A DNA stretch of 40,885 bases from an uncultured Oscillospiraceae bacterium. GTDB taxonomy: Bacteria > Bacillota > Clostridia > Oscillospirales > Oscillospiraceae. Below are positions 1-7,107 of this stretch, piece after piece. Under the pieces are notes generated by a model, which was given only the letters and a program-made list of their open reading frames with translations, searched no databases and had not been told where the DNA came from. The stretch is taken from positions 1 to 40,885 of the forward strand of contig CALXDO010000075.1 in the NCBI GenBank assembly GCA_944387075.1, in the 5' to 3' direction. The first letter of the stretch is position 1; each line of letters begins with the position of its first letter. Both the position numbers and the translations under genes were made by a program.

Positions 1-1565
1 TGCGGGAGTTTGTGCGGGAGGCCGCCCGGGAGGGCATCGACATCTTCCGGGTCTTCGACTCTCTCAACTGGATTCCCGGCATGGAGGTGGCCATGGAGGA
101 GGTCCTGCGCCAGAACAAGGTGCTGGAAGCCACCATGTGCTATACCGGGGACATCCTGGACCCCAAGCGGGACAAGTATACCTTAAAATATTACGTGGAC
201 ATGGCCAAGAAGTTGGAGCGCCGAGGGGCCCATACCCTGTGCATCAAGGATATGTCCGGCCTGCTCAAGCCCTATGCAGCCAAGAAGCTGATCTCCACCC
301 TCAAACAGGAGGTGGGCCTGCCCATCCACCTGCACACCCATGACACCACCGGAAACCAGGTGGCCACCTACCTCATGGCCGCCGAGGCCGGGGTGGACAT
401 TGTGGACTGCGCCACCGCCTCCCTGTCCAGCCTCACCAGCCAGCCCTCGCTGTCTGCCGTGGTGGCAGCCCTGGATGGGCAGGAGCGGGACACTGGTCTG
501 AATCTTCGGGACATCCAGCGGCTGGACAACTATTGGGCCGATGTGCGCCTGCGCTATGCCAGCTTCGATGAAGGTCTGAAGAGTCCCACCACTGACATCT
601 ATCGCTATGAGATTCCCGGTGGACAGTACACCAATCTGTATCCTCAGGTGGTGTCCTTAGGCCTTGGCCCCCGCTTTGAGGAAGTCAAAGAGATGTACAA
701 GACGGTCAACGACATGTTGGGCGATTTGGTGAAGGTGACGCCCTCCTCCAAGATGGTGGGCGATCTGGCCATTTTCATGGTGCAAAACGACCTCACGCCG
801 GAGAATATCCTGGAGCGGGGCAAGAGCCTATCCTTCCCCGACTCGGTGGTGAGCTACTTCAAGGGCATGATGGGGCAGCCTGCCTGGGGCTTCCAGCCCG
901 AGGGCCTGCAAGAAGTAGTCCTCAAGGGCGAAAAGCCCATCACCTGCCGCCCCGGCGAGCTGCTGCCTCCCGTGGATTTCGAGGCCGTGCGGCAGGAGAT
1001 GACCCGGTTCATGGAGCCCGAGTACATCAACCCCCGGGCCATGCTCTCCTACTGTCTCTTCCCCAAAGTGTATGAGGACTACCGCCGGCACCGTCAAGAG
1101 TACGGCTACATCACCCGCATGAGCAGCCATGTATTCTTCAACGGCATGGCCATTGGCGAGACCAACAAAATCAACATTGAGGACGGCAAAACCCTGGTTA
1201 TCAAGTACCTGGGGTTGGGGGACCAGAACGATGACGGCACCCGTACCGTCAACTTTGAGCTCAACGGCACCCGCCGGGAAGTGGCGGTGCCCGACAAACA
1301 GGCCGAGGTCAAGGGCAAAGCGGTGGTCATGGCCGACCCCGAGGACAAGAGCCAGGTGGGCTCCTCCATCCCCGGTATGGTGTCCAAGGTGTCGATGAAG
1401 CCTGGAGACGCCGTGGAGGAAAACCAGGTAGTAGCGGTCATTGAGGCCATGAAGATGGAGACCTCAGTGGTGGCCCGCATGTCCGGTGTGGTGGATCAGG
1501 TCTACATCACAGAGGGCTCCAGCGTAAAGGCTGGCGAGCTGCTGATGACCATTAAAGTCAAGTAA
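1..1565 (+). CDS. pyc: pyruvate carboxylase, C-terminal part (5' truncated by window)
   Basis: The biotin-dependent enzyme carboxylates pyruvate to oxaloacetate for anaplerosis. The reading frame is open to the left edge, so only about the last 520 of roughly 1,150 residues are seen, and the GTG at position 12 is not the real start. Visible parts are the carboxyltransferase domain (IFRVFDSLNW, and the metal-binding HLHTHD), the PYC-specific linker/tetramerisation region, and a C-terminal biotinyl carrier domain with the biotin-accepting lysine in EAMKMET. The FDSLNW form is typical of pyruvate carboxylase. Oxaloacetate decarboxylase alpha, the nearest alternative, usually has FDALND. It is unknown whether the biotin carboxylase domain is fused upstream, as in one-chain PYC, or is a separate subunit. 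A strong hairpin terminator follows the stop codon. Confidence 0.9.
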   Translation, partial: REFVREAAREGIDIFRVFDSLNWIPGMEVAMEEVLRQNKVLEATMCYTGDILDPKRDKYTLKYYVDMAKKLERRGAHTLCIKDMSGLLKPYAAKKLISTLKQEVGLPIHLHTHDTTGNQVATYLMAAEAGVDIVDCATASLSSLTSQPSLSAVVAALDGQERDTGLNLRDIQRLDNYWADVRLRYASFDEGLKSPTTDIYRYEIPGGQYTNLYPQVVSLGLGPRFEEVKEMYKTVNDMLGDLVKVTPSSKMVGDLAIFMVQNDLTPENILERGKSLSFPDSVVSYFKGMMGQPAWGFQPEGLQEVVLKGEKPITCRPGELLPPVDFEAVRQEMTRFMEPEYINPRAMLSYCLFPKVYEDYRRHRQEYGYITRMSSHVFFNGMAIGETNKINIEDGKTLVIKYLGLGDQNDDGTRTVNFELNGTRREVAVPDKQAEVKGKAVVMADPEDKSQVGSSIPGMVSKVSMKPGDAVEENQVVAVIEAMKMETSVVARMSGVVDQVYITEGSSVKAGELLMTIKVK

Positions 1566-1581
1566 AGATCCCGTATGTTCC

Positions 1582-1620
1582 TGGAGGAGATTCCAAGTTG
1601 GGAATCTCCTCCATATTTTT
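1582..1620 (+). terminator. intrinsic terminator after pyc
   Basis: A perfect 13-bp inverted repeat (1582-1594 with 1601-1613, 6-nt loop) is followed by TATTTTT, 16 nt after the pyc stop codon. Confidence 0.9.
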
Positions 1621-1630
1621 CCCATTCTTC

Positions 1631-1661
1631 GGTATATCGTTTCCACCTCCTGTCCAAAATA
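1631..1661 (+). promoter_or_regulatory. candidate sigma-F promoter of spoIIQ
   Basis: The -35-like GGTATA (1631-1636) is 15 nt upstream of GTCCAAAATA (1652-1661). This fits the forespore sigma-F pattern GYATA, 14-15 nt, GGnnAnAHTR with one mismatch. It lies just upstream of spoIIQ, a known sigma-F target in other spore formers. The motif match is direct; use of the promoter is inferred. Confidence 0.6.
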
Positions 1662-1678
1662 GCCGTGGAGGTGTTATT

Positions 1679-2386
1679 ATGAACCAGAAACCGAATTTAT
1701 GGAAAAGGGCCGTGGAATTTGTCACGGGAAAGGGATTTTATCTTGCGGTCCTGATGTGTGTGATGGTCATTGGCCTGTCTGCTTACTTCCTCATTCAGAG
1801 TGTACGAAGCAACATGCCCAAGCTGGCCGATGAAGTGGCGTCCGGAACCGCTTCCATCACCGTCACTCCCTCCCCCAAAATTGCCGCCATTCCTCGCCCC
1901 ACTCTCACCCCTGCTCCCACGCCGTCCCCCACCGTACCACCCACCCCCGTCCCCTCTGCCGCCACCCAGGAGACCCTCTCTCAGTACTCCTGGCCTGTGA
2001 GCGGAACGGTGATCTCCTCCTTCTCGGTGGAGGTGCTCTCCTATGATGAGACCATGGGGGACTGGCGTACTCACGATGGCATCGACATCGCCTCATCCAT
2101 GGGAACCCGGGTGCAGGCTACCGCCAAGGGCGTGGTCAGCGCGGTGTATGAGGATGATCTGATGGGAGTTACCGTGGTAGTGGATCATGGAAATGAACTG
2201 TTCAGCGTCTATGCCAACCTGGCGGACAATCCCCCGGTCGCGGTGGGCGATGCGGTGGCCTCTGACACCGTCATTGGAGAAATCGGCGACACTGCCACGG
2301 CAGAAAGCGGCAAAGAACCCCACCTGCACTTTGCCATGTACGAGGGCAACGACGCAATCAACCCCGAAACCTACTTGGGTCAATAA
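1679..2386 (+). CDS. spoIIQ: SpoIIQ-like forespore M23 (LytM-domain) protein
   Basis: This is a 235-aa forespore membrane protein that should form the SpoIIQ-SpoIIIAH channel across the intermembrane space during engulfment. It has a short cytoplasmic N-terminus, one transmembrane helix (about residues 20-42), a Pro/Thr/Ser-rich stalk (about 60-95) and a C-terminal LytM/M23 domain. The zinc-ligand motifs are present: HDGID (H132, D136) and HLH (H215, H217). The usual catalytic YAH motif reads YAN at residues 178-180, so the domain may bind zinc without cutting peptidoglycan. An in-frame ATG at 1598 lies inside the pyc terminator; the ATG at 1679 has GGAGG 7 nt upstream and was chosen. A sigma-F-like promoter precedes it. 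A different M23 protein is possible, but the architecture and the spoVT neighbour favour SpoIIQ. Confidence 0.82.
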   Translation: MNQKPNLWKRAVEFVTGKGFYLAVLMCVMVIGLSAYFLIQSVRSNMPKLADEVASGTASITVTPSPKIAAIPRPTLTPAPTPSPTVPPTPVPSAATQETLSQYSWPVSGTVISSFSVEVLSYDETMGDWRTHDGIDIASSMGTRVQATAKGVVSAVYEDDLMGVTVVVDHGNELFSVYANLADNPPVAVGDAVASDTVIGEIGDTATAESGKEPHLHFAMYEGNDAINPETYLGQ

Positions 2387-2390
2387 AAGG

Positions 2391-2433
2391 AACAGGGATG
2401 CACGAAAACCAAACTCGTGCATCCCTGTTTTTT
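2391..2433. terminator. bidirectional terminator between spoIIQ and spoVT
   Basis: A 15-bp perfect stem (2391-2405 with 2415-2429, 9-nt loop) is followed by a T run on the plus strand and by TTCCTTTTATT on the minus strand. It lies between the convergent spoIIQ and spoVT stops and touches the spoVT stop codon. Confidence 0.88.
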
Positions 2434-2962
2434 AGCTTTCCATATGCCGTCCCAGGAAAGCCGCTGCGATTTGAGCCATTTTCTCCTCGCTCTCCCCCAC
2501 TGGGACATCCCCGTGCAGCAGAAGCACGCTGCCCAACACATCCCCGTGGCTGACAATGGGGCATGCCAGTTCCACTGGATACCGGTTATCCCCATCCAGA
2601 AGAAAAACCCCTTCTCCATTCCCTTGGAATGGTTTTCTCTGCTCCATCACGGTCCCCAGCTGGGAGGACACGTTGCGCTCCAGCAGTTCTTTTCGAGGTG
2701 CCCCTCCGGAGGCGATGCAGCAGTCCCGGTCGGTGACCACCACCGGGACACTCATCACCCGGTACATAATCTCACACAACTCCGTGGCTAACTCGGTCAT
2801 GTCCTCCAGCTGGGAGTATTTGCGAAAGATTACGCTGCCCTCCCGGTCCGTATAAATTTCCAGCGGGTCACCCTCTCGAATACGCATGGTTCGGCGGATT
2901 TCCTTGGGTATGACCACACGACCTAAGTCGTCAATTCTTCGCACAATGCCAGTTGCTTTCAT
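2432..2962 (-). CDS. spoVT: stage V sporulation transcriptional regulator SpoVT
   Basis: This is a 176-aa late forespore regulator that tunes sigma-G-dependent genes and spore coat/germination properties. The N-terminal AbrB swapped-hairpin DNA-binding domain is obvious (MKATGIVRRIDDLGRVVIPK, then EIRRTMRI). A GAF-like domain forms the rest. The length matches B. subtilis SpoVT (178 aa). The frame extends 21 codons further upstream, but the ATG at 2962 sits behind GAGGAG and begins with the conserved MKATG, so it was chosen. The promoter upstream resembles sigma-G. The gene is monocistronic and ends at the shared terminator with spoIIQ. Confidence 0.95.
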   Translation of the reverse strand: MKATGIVRRIDDLGRVVIPKEIRRTMRIREGDPLEIYTDREGSVIFRKYSQLEDMTELATELCEIMYRVMSVPVVVTDRDCCIASGGAPRKELLERNVSSQLGTVMEQRKPFQGNGEGVFLLDGDNRYPVELACPIVSHGDVLGSVLLLHGDVPVGESEEKMAQIAAAFLGRHMES

Positions 2963-3025
2963 CCTTTGCCACTCCTCTATCTTGGAAAAGTTACAGGTCT
3001 TACGAGAAATACCTGTTTTGTCCAT

Positions 3026-3055
3026 TATTATGAGCAGTTTCCAGCGTGTTATGCA
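3026..3055 (-). promoter_or_regulatory. candidate sigma-G promoter of spoVT
   Basis: On the minus strand TGCATA (3055-3050) and CATAATA (3032-3026) are separated by 17 nt. This matches the forespore sigma-G/sigma-F type consensus (TGMATA, 17-18 nt, CATWMTA). B. subtilis spoVT is sigma-G dependent, which supports the call. Confidence 0.65.
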
Positions 3056-3102
3056 ACTGGATGCCGTGGGATCGCTTTTGCATTTTGGGTTTTCTTATGT
3101 TA

Positions 3103-4332
3103 TCATTTGACTGAGAGCGTGGTCCCCAAAAACAGAGGCATCTGGTGTTCCAGGTCCACCAGCAGATAGACGAAGGGGCGATCCAGGGAGACCTCACAAA
3201 ACTTGTCGATCATGGGTGCTGACTCATTGCTAACCTCCACCACCGTGGCTGCTCCCGCCCGGGTTCCCTGCTCGGCCACCGAGATATAGGTCTTGTGGAG
3301 CACCCGATTGACGAACAAATTTCCACCGGCACAGGTGCCCAGCCCCGACAAATCCGCCTGGTCGCCATCAAAGGCCCGTGTGATCCCCATCTCCTCCAGG
3401 GCCTCGTTGAGCCCCGCTTCCATGCCCGATTCAAATTTTGGCATGGTAACTGACACAGGTGCATGGATTGCCTGATGAAGCAATTCTCGCAGGTGTTCCC
3501 CGGTAAGGGTGTTGACATATTCCTTCACCGACATTCCCTCATCCGGCAGTAGAGCCACAAAGGCATATTTACCCCCGGCGTAGGGTTTGATAAATCCCGT
3601 GGCCCACTCGTCCTGCAAAATGACATGCTCCATGCTGTGCATCATCTCCACCGACTGGGTCTGCCCCTGTTGGGTGGTAAAGGTTCCTTTCCACACATCC
3701 GCCTGGGTATAGACGCTCTCCCACTCCGCCTCAAAGGCCAGGGCGTTAACCAGATACATCACCGCATCGGGAGGAATTTCCTCCAGAATTTCCTCAATCA
3801 TACCATGGGTTTCCTCTTCCACCCAGCGGTTGATGGCATTCACCGTGGATTGGTCAAAGGGCGCCTCATATACCCCAGCCCCATAATAATCGGCGTTGGT
3901 CTGGAGGAAGTCCCGGTTGACGGTGAAGTCCTCCTGTTGGGTAAACCAGATGGAGTTGGCCAGATATAAGACATCGTCCTGTTCTCCCATCAGGGTGTGT
4001 ACCGCTTGGTTCAGGCGATCCACCGGAGCACCCAGAGTGTTCTCCATCTGCGCCAATGTCTCCCCCTTCGCTCCATTGGCCGTCATGGCCAGGGCGCACA
4101 GCACCGACAGAGGAGAAATCAAGGTATTTTTCTCTTCTTCCATGGTGTTTTGCAGCAGTCGCACCCCGAAATCCGCCAAATGGCTCCACTCATCTTCTGT
4201 GGTCAGGGTGGCAGTCAAGGGCTGAGGCTCCACCCCTTCCATCTGATCGGTCACCTTTGGCGCAGAGCAGCCGCTCAAAACCAGGCAGCAGGCCGCCAAG
4301 CCCCCTGCCGTCACACGCAGCATTCGTTTCAT
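3103..4332 (-). CDS. lipid-anchored serpin (serine protease inhibitor)
   Basis: This is a 409-aa serpin-fold protease inhibitor with a lipoprotein signal peptide (LSGC, Cys22), so it should be anchored outside the cytoplasmic membrane. Serpin landmarks are ISPLSV near the N-terminus, NALAFEAEW in the middle, and a C-terminal DRPFVYLL followed by PLFLGTT. The reactive-centre hinge EQGTRAGAAT (354-363) has the small residues needed for loop insertion, so an inhibitory serpin is likely. Counting from P17 = E354 puts P1 near E370 with S371 at P1', give or take a few residues. AAAGGAGG precedes the ATG. It starts 21 bp after the anti-sigma gene stop, so it is probably the last gene of the ECF operon. 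No clear terminator follows. The target protease is unknown. Confidence 0.93.
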   Translation of the reverse strand: MKRMLRVTAGGLAACCLVLSGCSAPKVTDQMEGVEPQPLTATLTTEDEWSHLADFGVRLLQNTMEEEKNTLISPLSVLCALAMTANGAKGETLAQMENTLGAPVDRLNQAVHTLMGEQDDVLYLANSIWFTQQEDFTVNRDFLQTNADYYGAGVYEAPFDQSTVNAINRWVEEETHGMIEEILEEIPPDAVMYLVNALAFEAEWESVYTQADVWKGTFTTQQGQTQSVEMMHSMEHVILQDEWATGFIKPYAGGKYAFVALLPDEGMSVKEYVNTLTGEHLRELLHQAIHAPVSVTMPKFESGMEAGLNEALEEMGITRAFDGDQADLSGLGTCAGGNLFVNRVLHKTYISVAEQGTRAGAATVVEVSNESAPMIDKFCEVSLDRPFVYLLVDLEHQMPLFLGTTLSVK

Positions 4333-4353
4333 AGTCTGTTCCTCCTTTCCCTT

Positions 4354-5247
4354 TCATGTCTTCCACTGGGCAATGGGTGTCCAGTCCAGCTGGAAGGACA
4401 CGTCACCCAGCCCGTCGATCCCGACCTTTCCCCCTTCACACAGGGCCAGTTGCACCGTCACCCCGTCCTGGTTTTCCAGGTAGAGGTATCCCTGGACCTG
4501 AGGGGCGGTGTCTCCGTCCCACTGGGCCGGGGCGGCGCACAGTTTCTCCACCCAGTCGTTGAGGTCGTTCAGGGAGGAAATGGTCGTGCCCTCCTCCATG
4601 GTTGGCCCCTGCATGGTGGCTCCGGTGACTTGGCCGGACAGGTGGAACACGTTTTCCAGCACATCGCCGCCGGTTTGCACCGTGATGTCGTTGTTGTTCC
4701 AATACAGCACCACTGTGCCATCTTCCCTGGTCATACACAGCAGATGGGTAGGGTCATAGCCGTTGACGGTGTAAAAATCGCCCCAGGCGGTGCCACTGCC
4801 CTCCACATATCCGCTCTCCGGGGTCCACTCGTCAATGCTGCCGTCCGCAGTGCCCAGCTTTTCCCCTACCAAGCCAGCACCGTTTTGGGTTTGGCCACAT
4901 TCCACATAGATGCGGCCCTGGTGGATGAAAAAGGAGAGCATATCCGCCTCCACAGCTGCTTCTGCCCCAACATCCATGTCCAACGGCGGCACATACACCC
5001 CCGCACTTCCGTTTTCTATCTCCGTTTCCACTTGGTTTGGTTTCTCCGCACCGGATGAGCCATTGACCTGTTCCTGATTTTTCCATGGCTGTGCCACTAT
5101 GATTCCAGCTATCACCAAGCACAGACAGGCTGCCAAAGACACCAGAGGCCACCGGCTCTTTTTCCTCCTCTGGCGCATACACTGAACCTCGTACAACAAT
5201 TCCTCGTCCACCCGCTCCAAGGCATCTAAGATCTGTTCTCCACTCAT
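4354..5247 (-). CDS. putative membrane anti-sigma factor of the ECF pair
   Basis: This is a 297-aa single-pass protein. The cytoplasmic N-terminus (about residues 1-33) begins with a MSGEQILDALERVDEELL segment of the kind found in clostridial ECF-associated proteins. A basic RQRRKK is followed by one transmembrane helix (about 34-54) and an extracytoplasmic domain of about 240 residues rich in acidic and aromatic residues, which I cannot assign to a family. Its start overlaps the sigma-factor stop (ATGA), strong evidence of translational coupling. By analogy with ECF pairs it should hold the sigma factor at the membrane until a signal is sensed outside. The anti-sigma role rests on context and topology; no ZAS-type zinc motif is visible. 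Confidence 0.65.
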   Translation of the reverse strand: MSGEQILDALERVDEELLYEVQCMRQRRKKSRWPLVSLAACLCLVIAGIIVAQPWKNQEQVNGSSGAEKPNQVETEIENGSAGVYVPPLDMDVGAEAAVEADMLSFFIHQGRIYVECGQTQNGAGLVGEKLGTADGSIDEWTPESGYVEGSGTAWGDFYTVNGYDPTHLLCMTREDGTVVLYWNNNDITVQTGGDVLENVFHLSGQVTGATMQGPTMEEGTTISSLNDLNDWVEKLCAAPAQWDGDTAPQVQGYLYLENQDGVTVQLALCEGGKVGIDGLGDVSFQLDWTPIAQWKT

Positions 5248-5804
5248 AGGTCAAATCCCTCCTGTTTCAGGTATTCGTGCAGGTTCTTTCTCACACGGTA
5301 CAGCGTGCTCTTGGCCTTGCTCTCGCTGACCGAGCAGTACCGCGCCACCTCTTTGAGGGAGTCAAAGTAGTAGTATCGCCCCAAAAACATAGCCCGGGCC
5401 TGGGGCTTTAACGTGCGGAGAAACTGGCTGATGGCCTGGGCCAACAGCTGACCGTCCAGCACCTGCTGGGGCTCATGCTGTGTCCCACAGCACTCCTCCA
5501 GTTCCTCCAGGCACAAGGAATAGGCATCCCCCTGCCGCTTTTGGCTGGCATGGTGGCGGTATACGTCAATGGCCCCATGGCGGGTGAGGCGGCCCAGATA
5601 GAGGGAGAGCTTGCTGGGCCGCTGGGGCGGCATGGATTGCCATGCCTTGAAGTAGGTGTCGTTGACCACCTCCTGGCTGTCCTGCGCATCATTTAAGATG
5701 TTGTAGGCAATTTTAGTTAGATAGGGGTGATATTTTCGCTGGCTCTGGGCAATGGCCTCCTGATCCCGCTGCCAATACAGCTCCACAATTTCTTTATCTT
5801 CCAT
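5244..5804 (-). CDS. ECF-family RNA polymerase sigma factor
   Basis: This is a 186-aa extracytoplasmic-function sigma factor. Region 2 covers roughly residues 20-75, with the core-binding helix around DSQEVVNDTYFKAW. Region 4 covers about 130-180, with the helix-turn-helix around LKEVARYCSVSESKAKSTLYRVR. The ATG has AAGGAGGAG six nt upstream. It heads an operon with the membrane anti-sigma protein and the serpin. ECF factors usually activate their own promoter, and a candidate ECF-like promoter lies 30-60 nt upstream. The regulon and inducing signal cannot be read from the sequence. Confidence 0.92.
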   Translation of the reverse strand: MEDKEIVELYWQRDQEAIAQSQRKYHPYLTKIAYNILNDAQDSQEVVNDTYFKAWQSMPPQRPSKLSLYLGRLTRHGAIDVYRHHASQKRQGDAYSLCLEELEECCGTQHEPQQVLDGQLLAQAISQFLRTLKPQARAMFLGRYYYFDSLKEVARYCSVSESKAKSTLYRVRKNLHEYLKQEGFDL

Positions 5805-5835
5805 GGGCCACTCCTCCTTTTACTCCCTCACCCTA

Positions 5836-5864
5836 TATCCCGAAAACCCACAGTGTTGGTTGCA
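5836..5864 (-). promoter_or_regulatory. possible ECF-type promoter of the sigma/anti-sigma/serpin operon
   Basis: The minus strand has TGCAAC (5864-5859), 16 nt, then CGGGATA (5842-5836). The -35 resembles the AAC-containing element of ECF promoters. The -10 (CGGG) departs from the usual CGTC/CGTA, so this is tentative. Confidence 0.35.
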
Positions 5865-5885
5865 TAATAATTTCATTTTCCTCGC

Positions 5886-5914
5886 TTTAACTTTTTCGTC
5901 TACACCTGCGTCTA
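5886..5914 (+). promoter_or_regulatory. possible ECF-type promoter of the SGNH hydrolase gene
   Basis: TTTAAC (5886-5891) followed by a T run, 17 nt, then CGTCTA (5909-5914) resembles ECF promoters (AAC at -35, CGTC at -10). It points to the divergent SGNH gene starting at 5976 and may be recognised by the adjacent ECF factor. A second CGTCTA at 5897-5902 makes the exact register uncertain. Confidence 0.4.
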
Positions 5915-5975
5915 CCGACATGTAACATCGTATTTTGACGCTTCCATTCCGTGATTACAACCTGGAGGTATTCCT

Positions 5976-6812
5976 ATGTCCGATCAGCCACGCCGCCGCA
6001 GGAGACGGCACCACAAGGTTTTCCCCATCAAAGCTATTATTTTGTGTCTGCTGGTGGCAGCGGCCTTCCTTCTCTGCCTGCTGTGCTTGCTCCGTTTTCT
6101 CACACAAGAGACCCAGGAGCAGCCACAAGCCAGCCCCACCCCCACCAGTTCCCTGGTTCCGTCCACGCCCTCTCCCAAACCTTCCGTCTCTCCTATCTAC
6201 GATTTTTCCCTTCCGGTCCCAGAATCTGCCCCTGTGGACAAAAGTTATTTGGATGACGCTGTCTTCATTGGTGACTCTCGCACCGAAGGTCTGATCTTAT
6301 ATACAGGACTGACCAACACCACAGGATATACCTACAAGGGCCTCATGGTGGACACTGTATTCACCAAACCCATCATCAACCGAGATGGTCAAATGGTGAC
6401 AGTGATCGACGCACTCAAATCCACCCAGTTTTCCAAGGTGTATATCATGCTGGGCATCAACGAACTGGGTTGGACTTACCCTGATTTGTTCATTGAAAAA
6501 TACAAGGAAATTCTAAGAACCATCCGAGAAATCAACCCCGCTGCCCTTATTTATGTGCAAGAAATTCTTCCTGTCACCCAAGAGGTGTCCGACACCCACA
6601 GCTATATCAGCAATGCGAGAATTTCGGAGTATAACCAGATGCTCCGAAACATGGCGCAGGAGAACCAGGTCTACTACCTCCAGGTCTCTCAGGCCGTTGC
6701 CGACAGCAATGGGTGCCTTCCCGATGAAGCGGCCTCCGACGGCATTCACCTCTCCCCCACCTACTGTCGGAAGTGGCTGGACTACCTGCTCTGCCACACC
6801 GTAACTCCGTAA
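5976..6812 (+). CDS. membrane-anchored SGNH/GDSL-family hydrolase
   Basis: This is a 278-aa protein with a very basic N-terminus (RRRRRR), one transmembrane helix (about 18-42), a Ser/Pro/Thr-rich linker (about 50-75) and an extracellular SGNH hydrolase domain. The catalytic blocks are visible: GDSR with nucleophile S101, GINE (160-163), and DGIH with the Asp-His pair D255/H258. These enzymes are typically esterases or deacetylases; the substrate here could be an acylated cell-wall or surface glycan, which is inference. The ATG at 5976 has GGAGG 7 nt upstream. It is divergent from the ECF operon and followed by a sigma-like fragment and a terminator. Confidence 0.85.
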   Translation: MSDQPRRRRRRHHKVFPIKAIILCLLVAAAFLLCLLCLLRFLTQETQEQPQASPTPTSSLVPSTPSPKPSVSPIYDFSLPVPESAPVDKSYLDDAVFIGDSRTEGLILYTGLTNTTGYTYKGLMVDTVFTKPIINRDGQMVTVIDALKSTQFSKVYIMLGINELGWTYPDLFIEKYKEILRTIREINPAALIYVQEILPVTQEVSDTHSYISNARISEYNQMLRNMAQENQVYYLQVSQAVADSNGCLPDEAASDGIHLSPTYCRKWLDYLLCHTVTP

Positions 6813-6846
6813 CATGACATCACGGCAACGGAAAGGAATTCCTCCT

Positions 6847-7103
6847 ATGGATACCCACAAAGATTCACCTCTGGCCTCCTTTATGCAAGAGGATCAGGAA
6901 AAACTGTATCGCATTGCCTATGCTCATGTGAAAAATCAGGAGAATGCCCTGGACCTGACACGCACGTTAATTGTCACGGCCCTGCAAGAGCAGTATGTGC
7001 TGTGCCCTCAAGCGTGTGTGTGCACTTGGTTCTACCGCATTCTGGTCAACGATTCTATGACCCATCTCCAAAAACCCCCCGGCCGCTGGCCGGGGGATTT
7101 TTT
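6847..7103 (+). pseudogene. truncated ECF sigma factor fragment without stop codon
   Basis: From the ATG at 6847 the frame encodes about 76 residues resembling sigma region 2 (LYRIAYAHVKNQENALDL and TWFYRILVNDSM). It then enters the terminator hairpin without any stop codon. The frame stays open to 8529, but only as antisense of nfnB. Region 4 is absent. In the core-binding helix the usual D..Q-E pattern reads DLTRT, another sign of decay. A transcript ending at the terminator would be a non-stop mRNA. The most likely explanation is a remnant of a sigma gene cut off by a past deletion; a functional mini-protein is less likely. Confidence 0.6.
7076..7103. terminator. bidirectional terminator between the SGNH/sigma fragment and nfnB
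   Basis: A 9-bp GC stem (7076-7084 with 7088-7096, 3-nt loop) is followed by ATTTTTT on the plus strand and GTTTTT on the minus strand. It lies just beyond the nfnB stop codon at 7108. Confidence 0.9.
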
Positions 7104-7107
7104 CGCA

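Noticed and set aside
3061..3102. Terminator after the serpin gene
   Set aside because: No stable hairpin with a T run was found between the serpin stop and the spoVT promoter.
3997..5058. Long plus-strand frame across the serpin/anti-sigma genes
   Set aside because: It is antisense to genes with clear families and has no ribosome-binding site or recognisable domain; high GC keeps shadow frames open.
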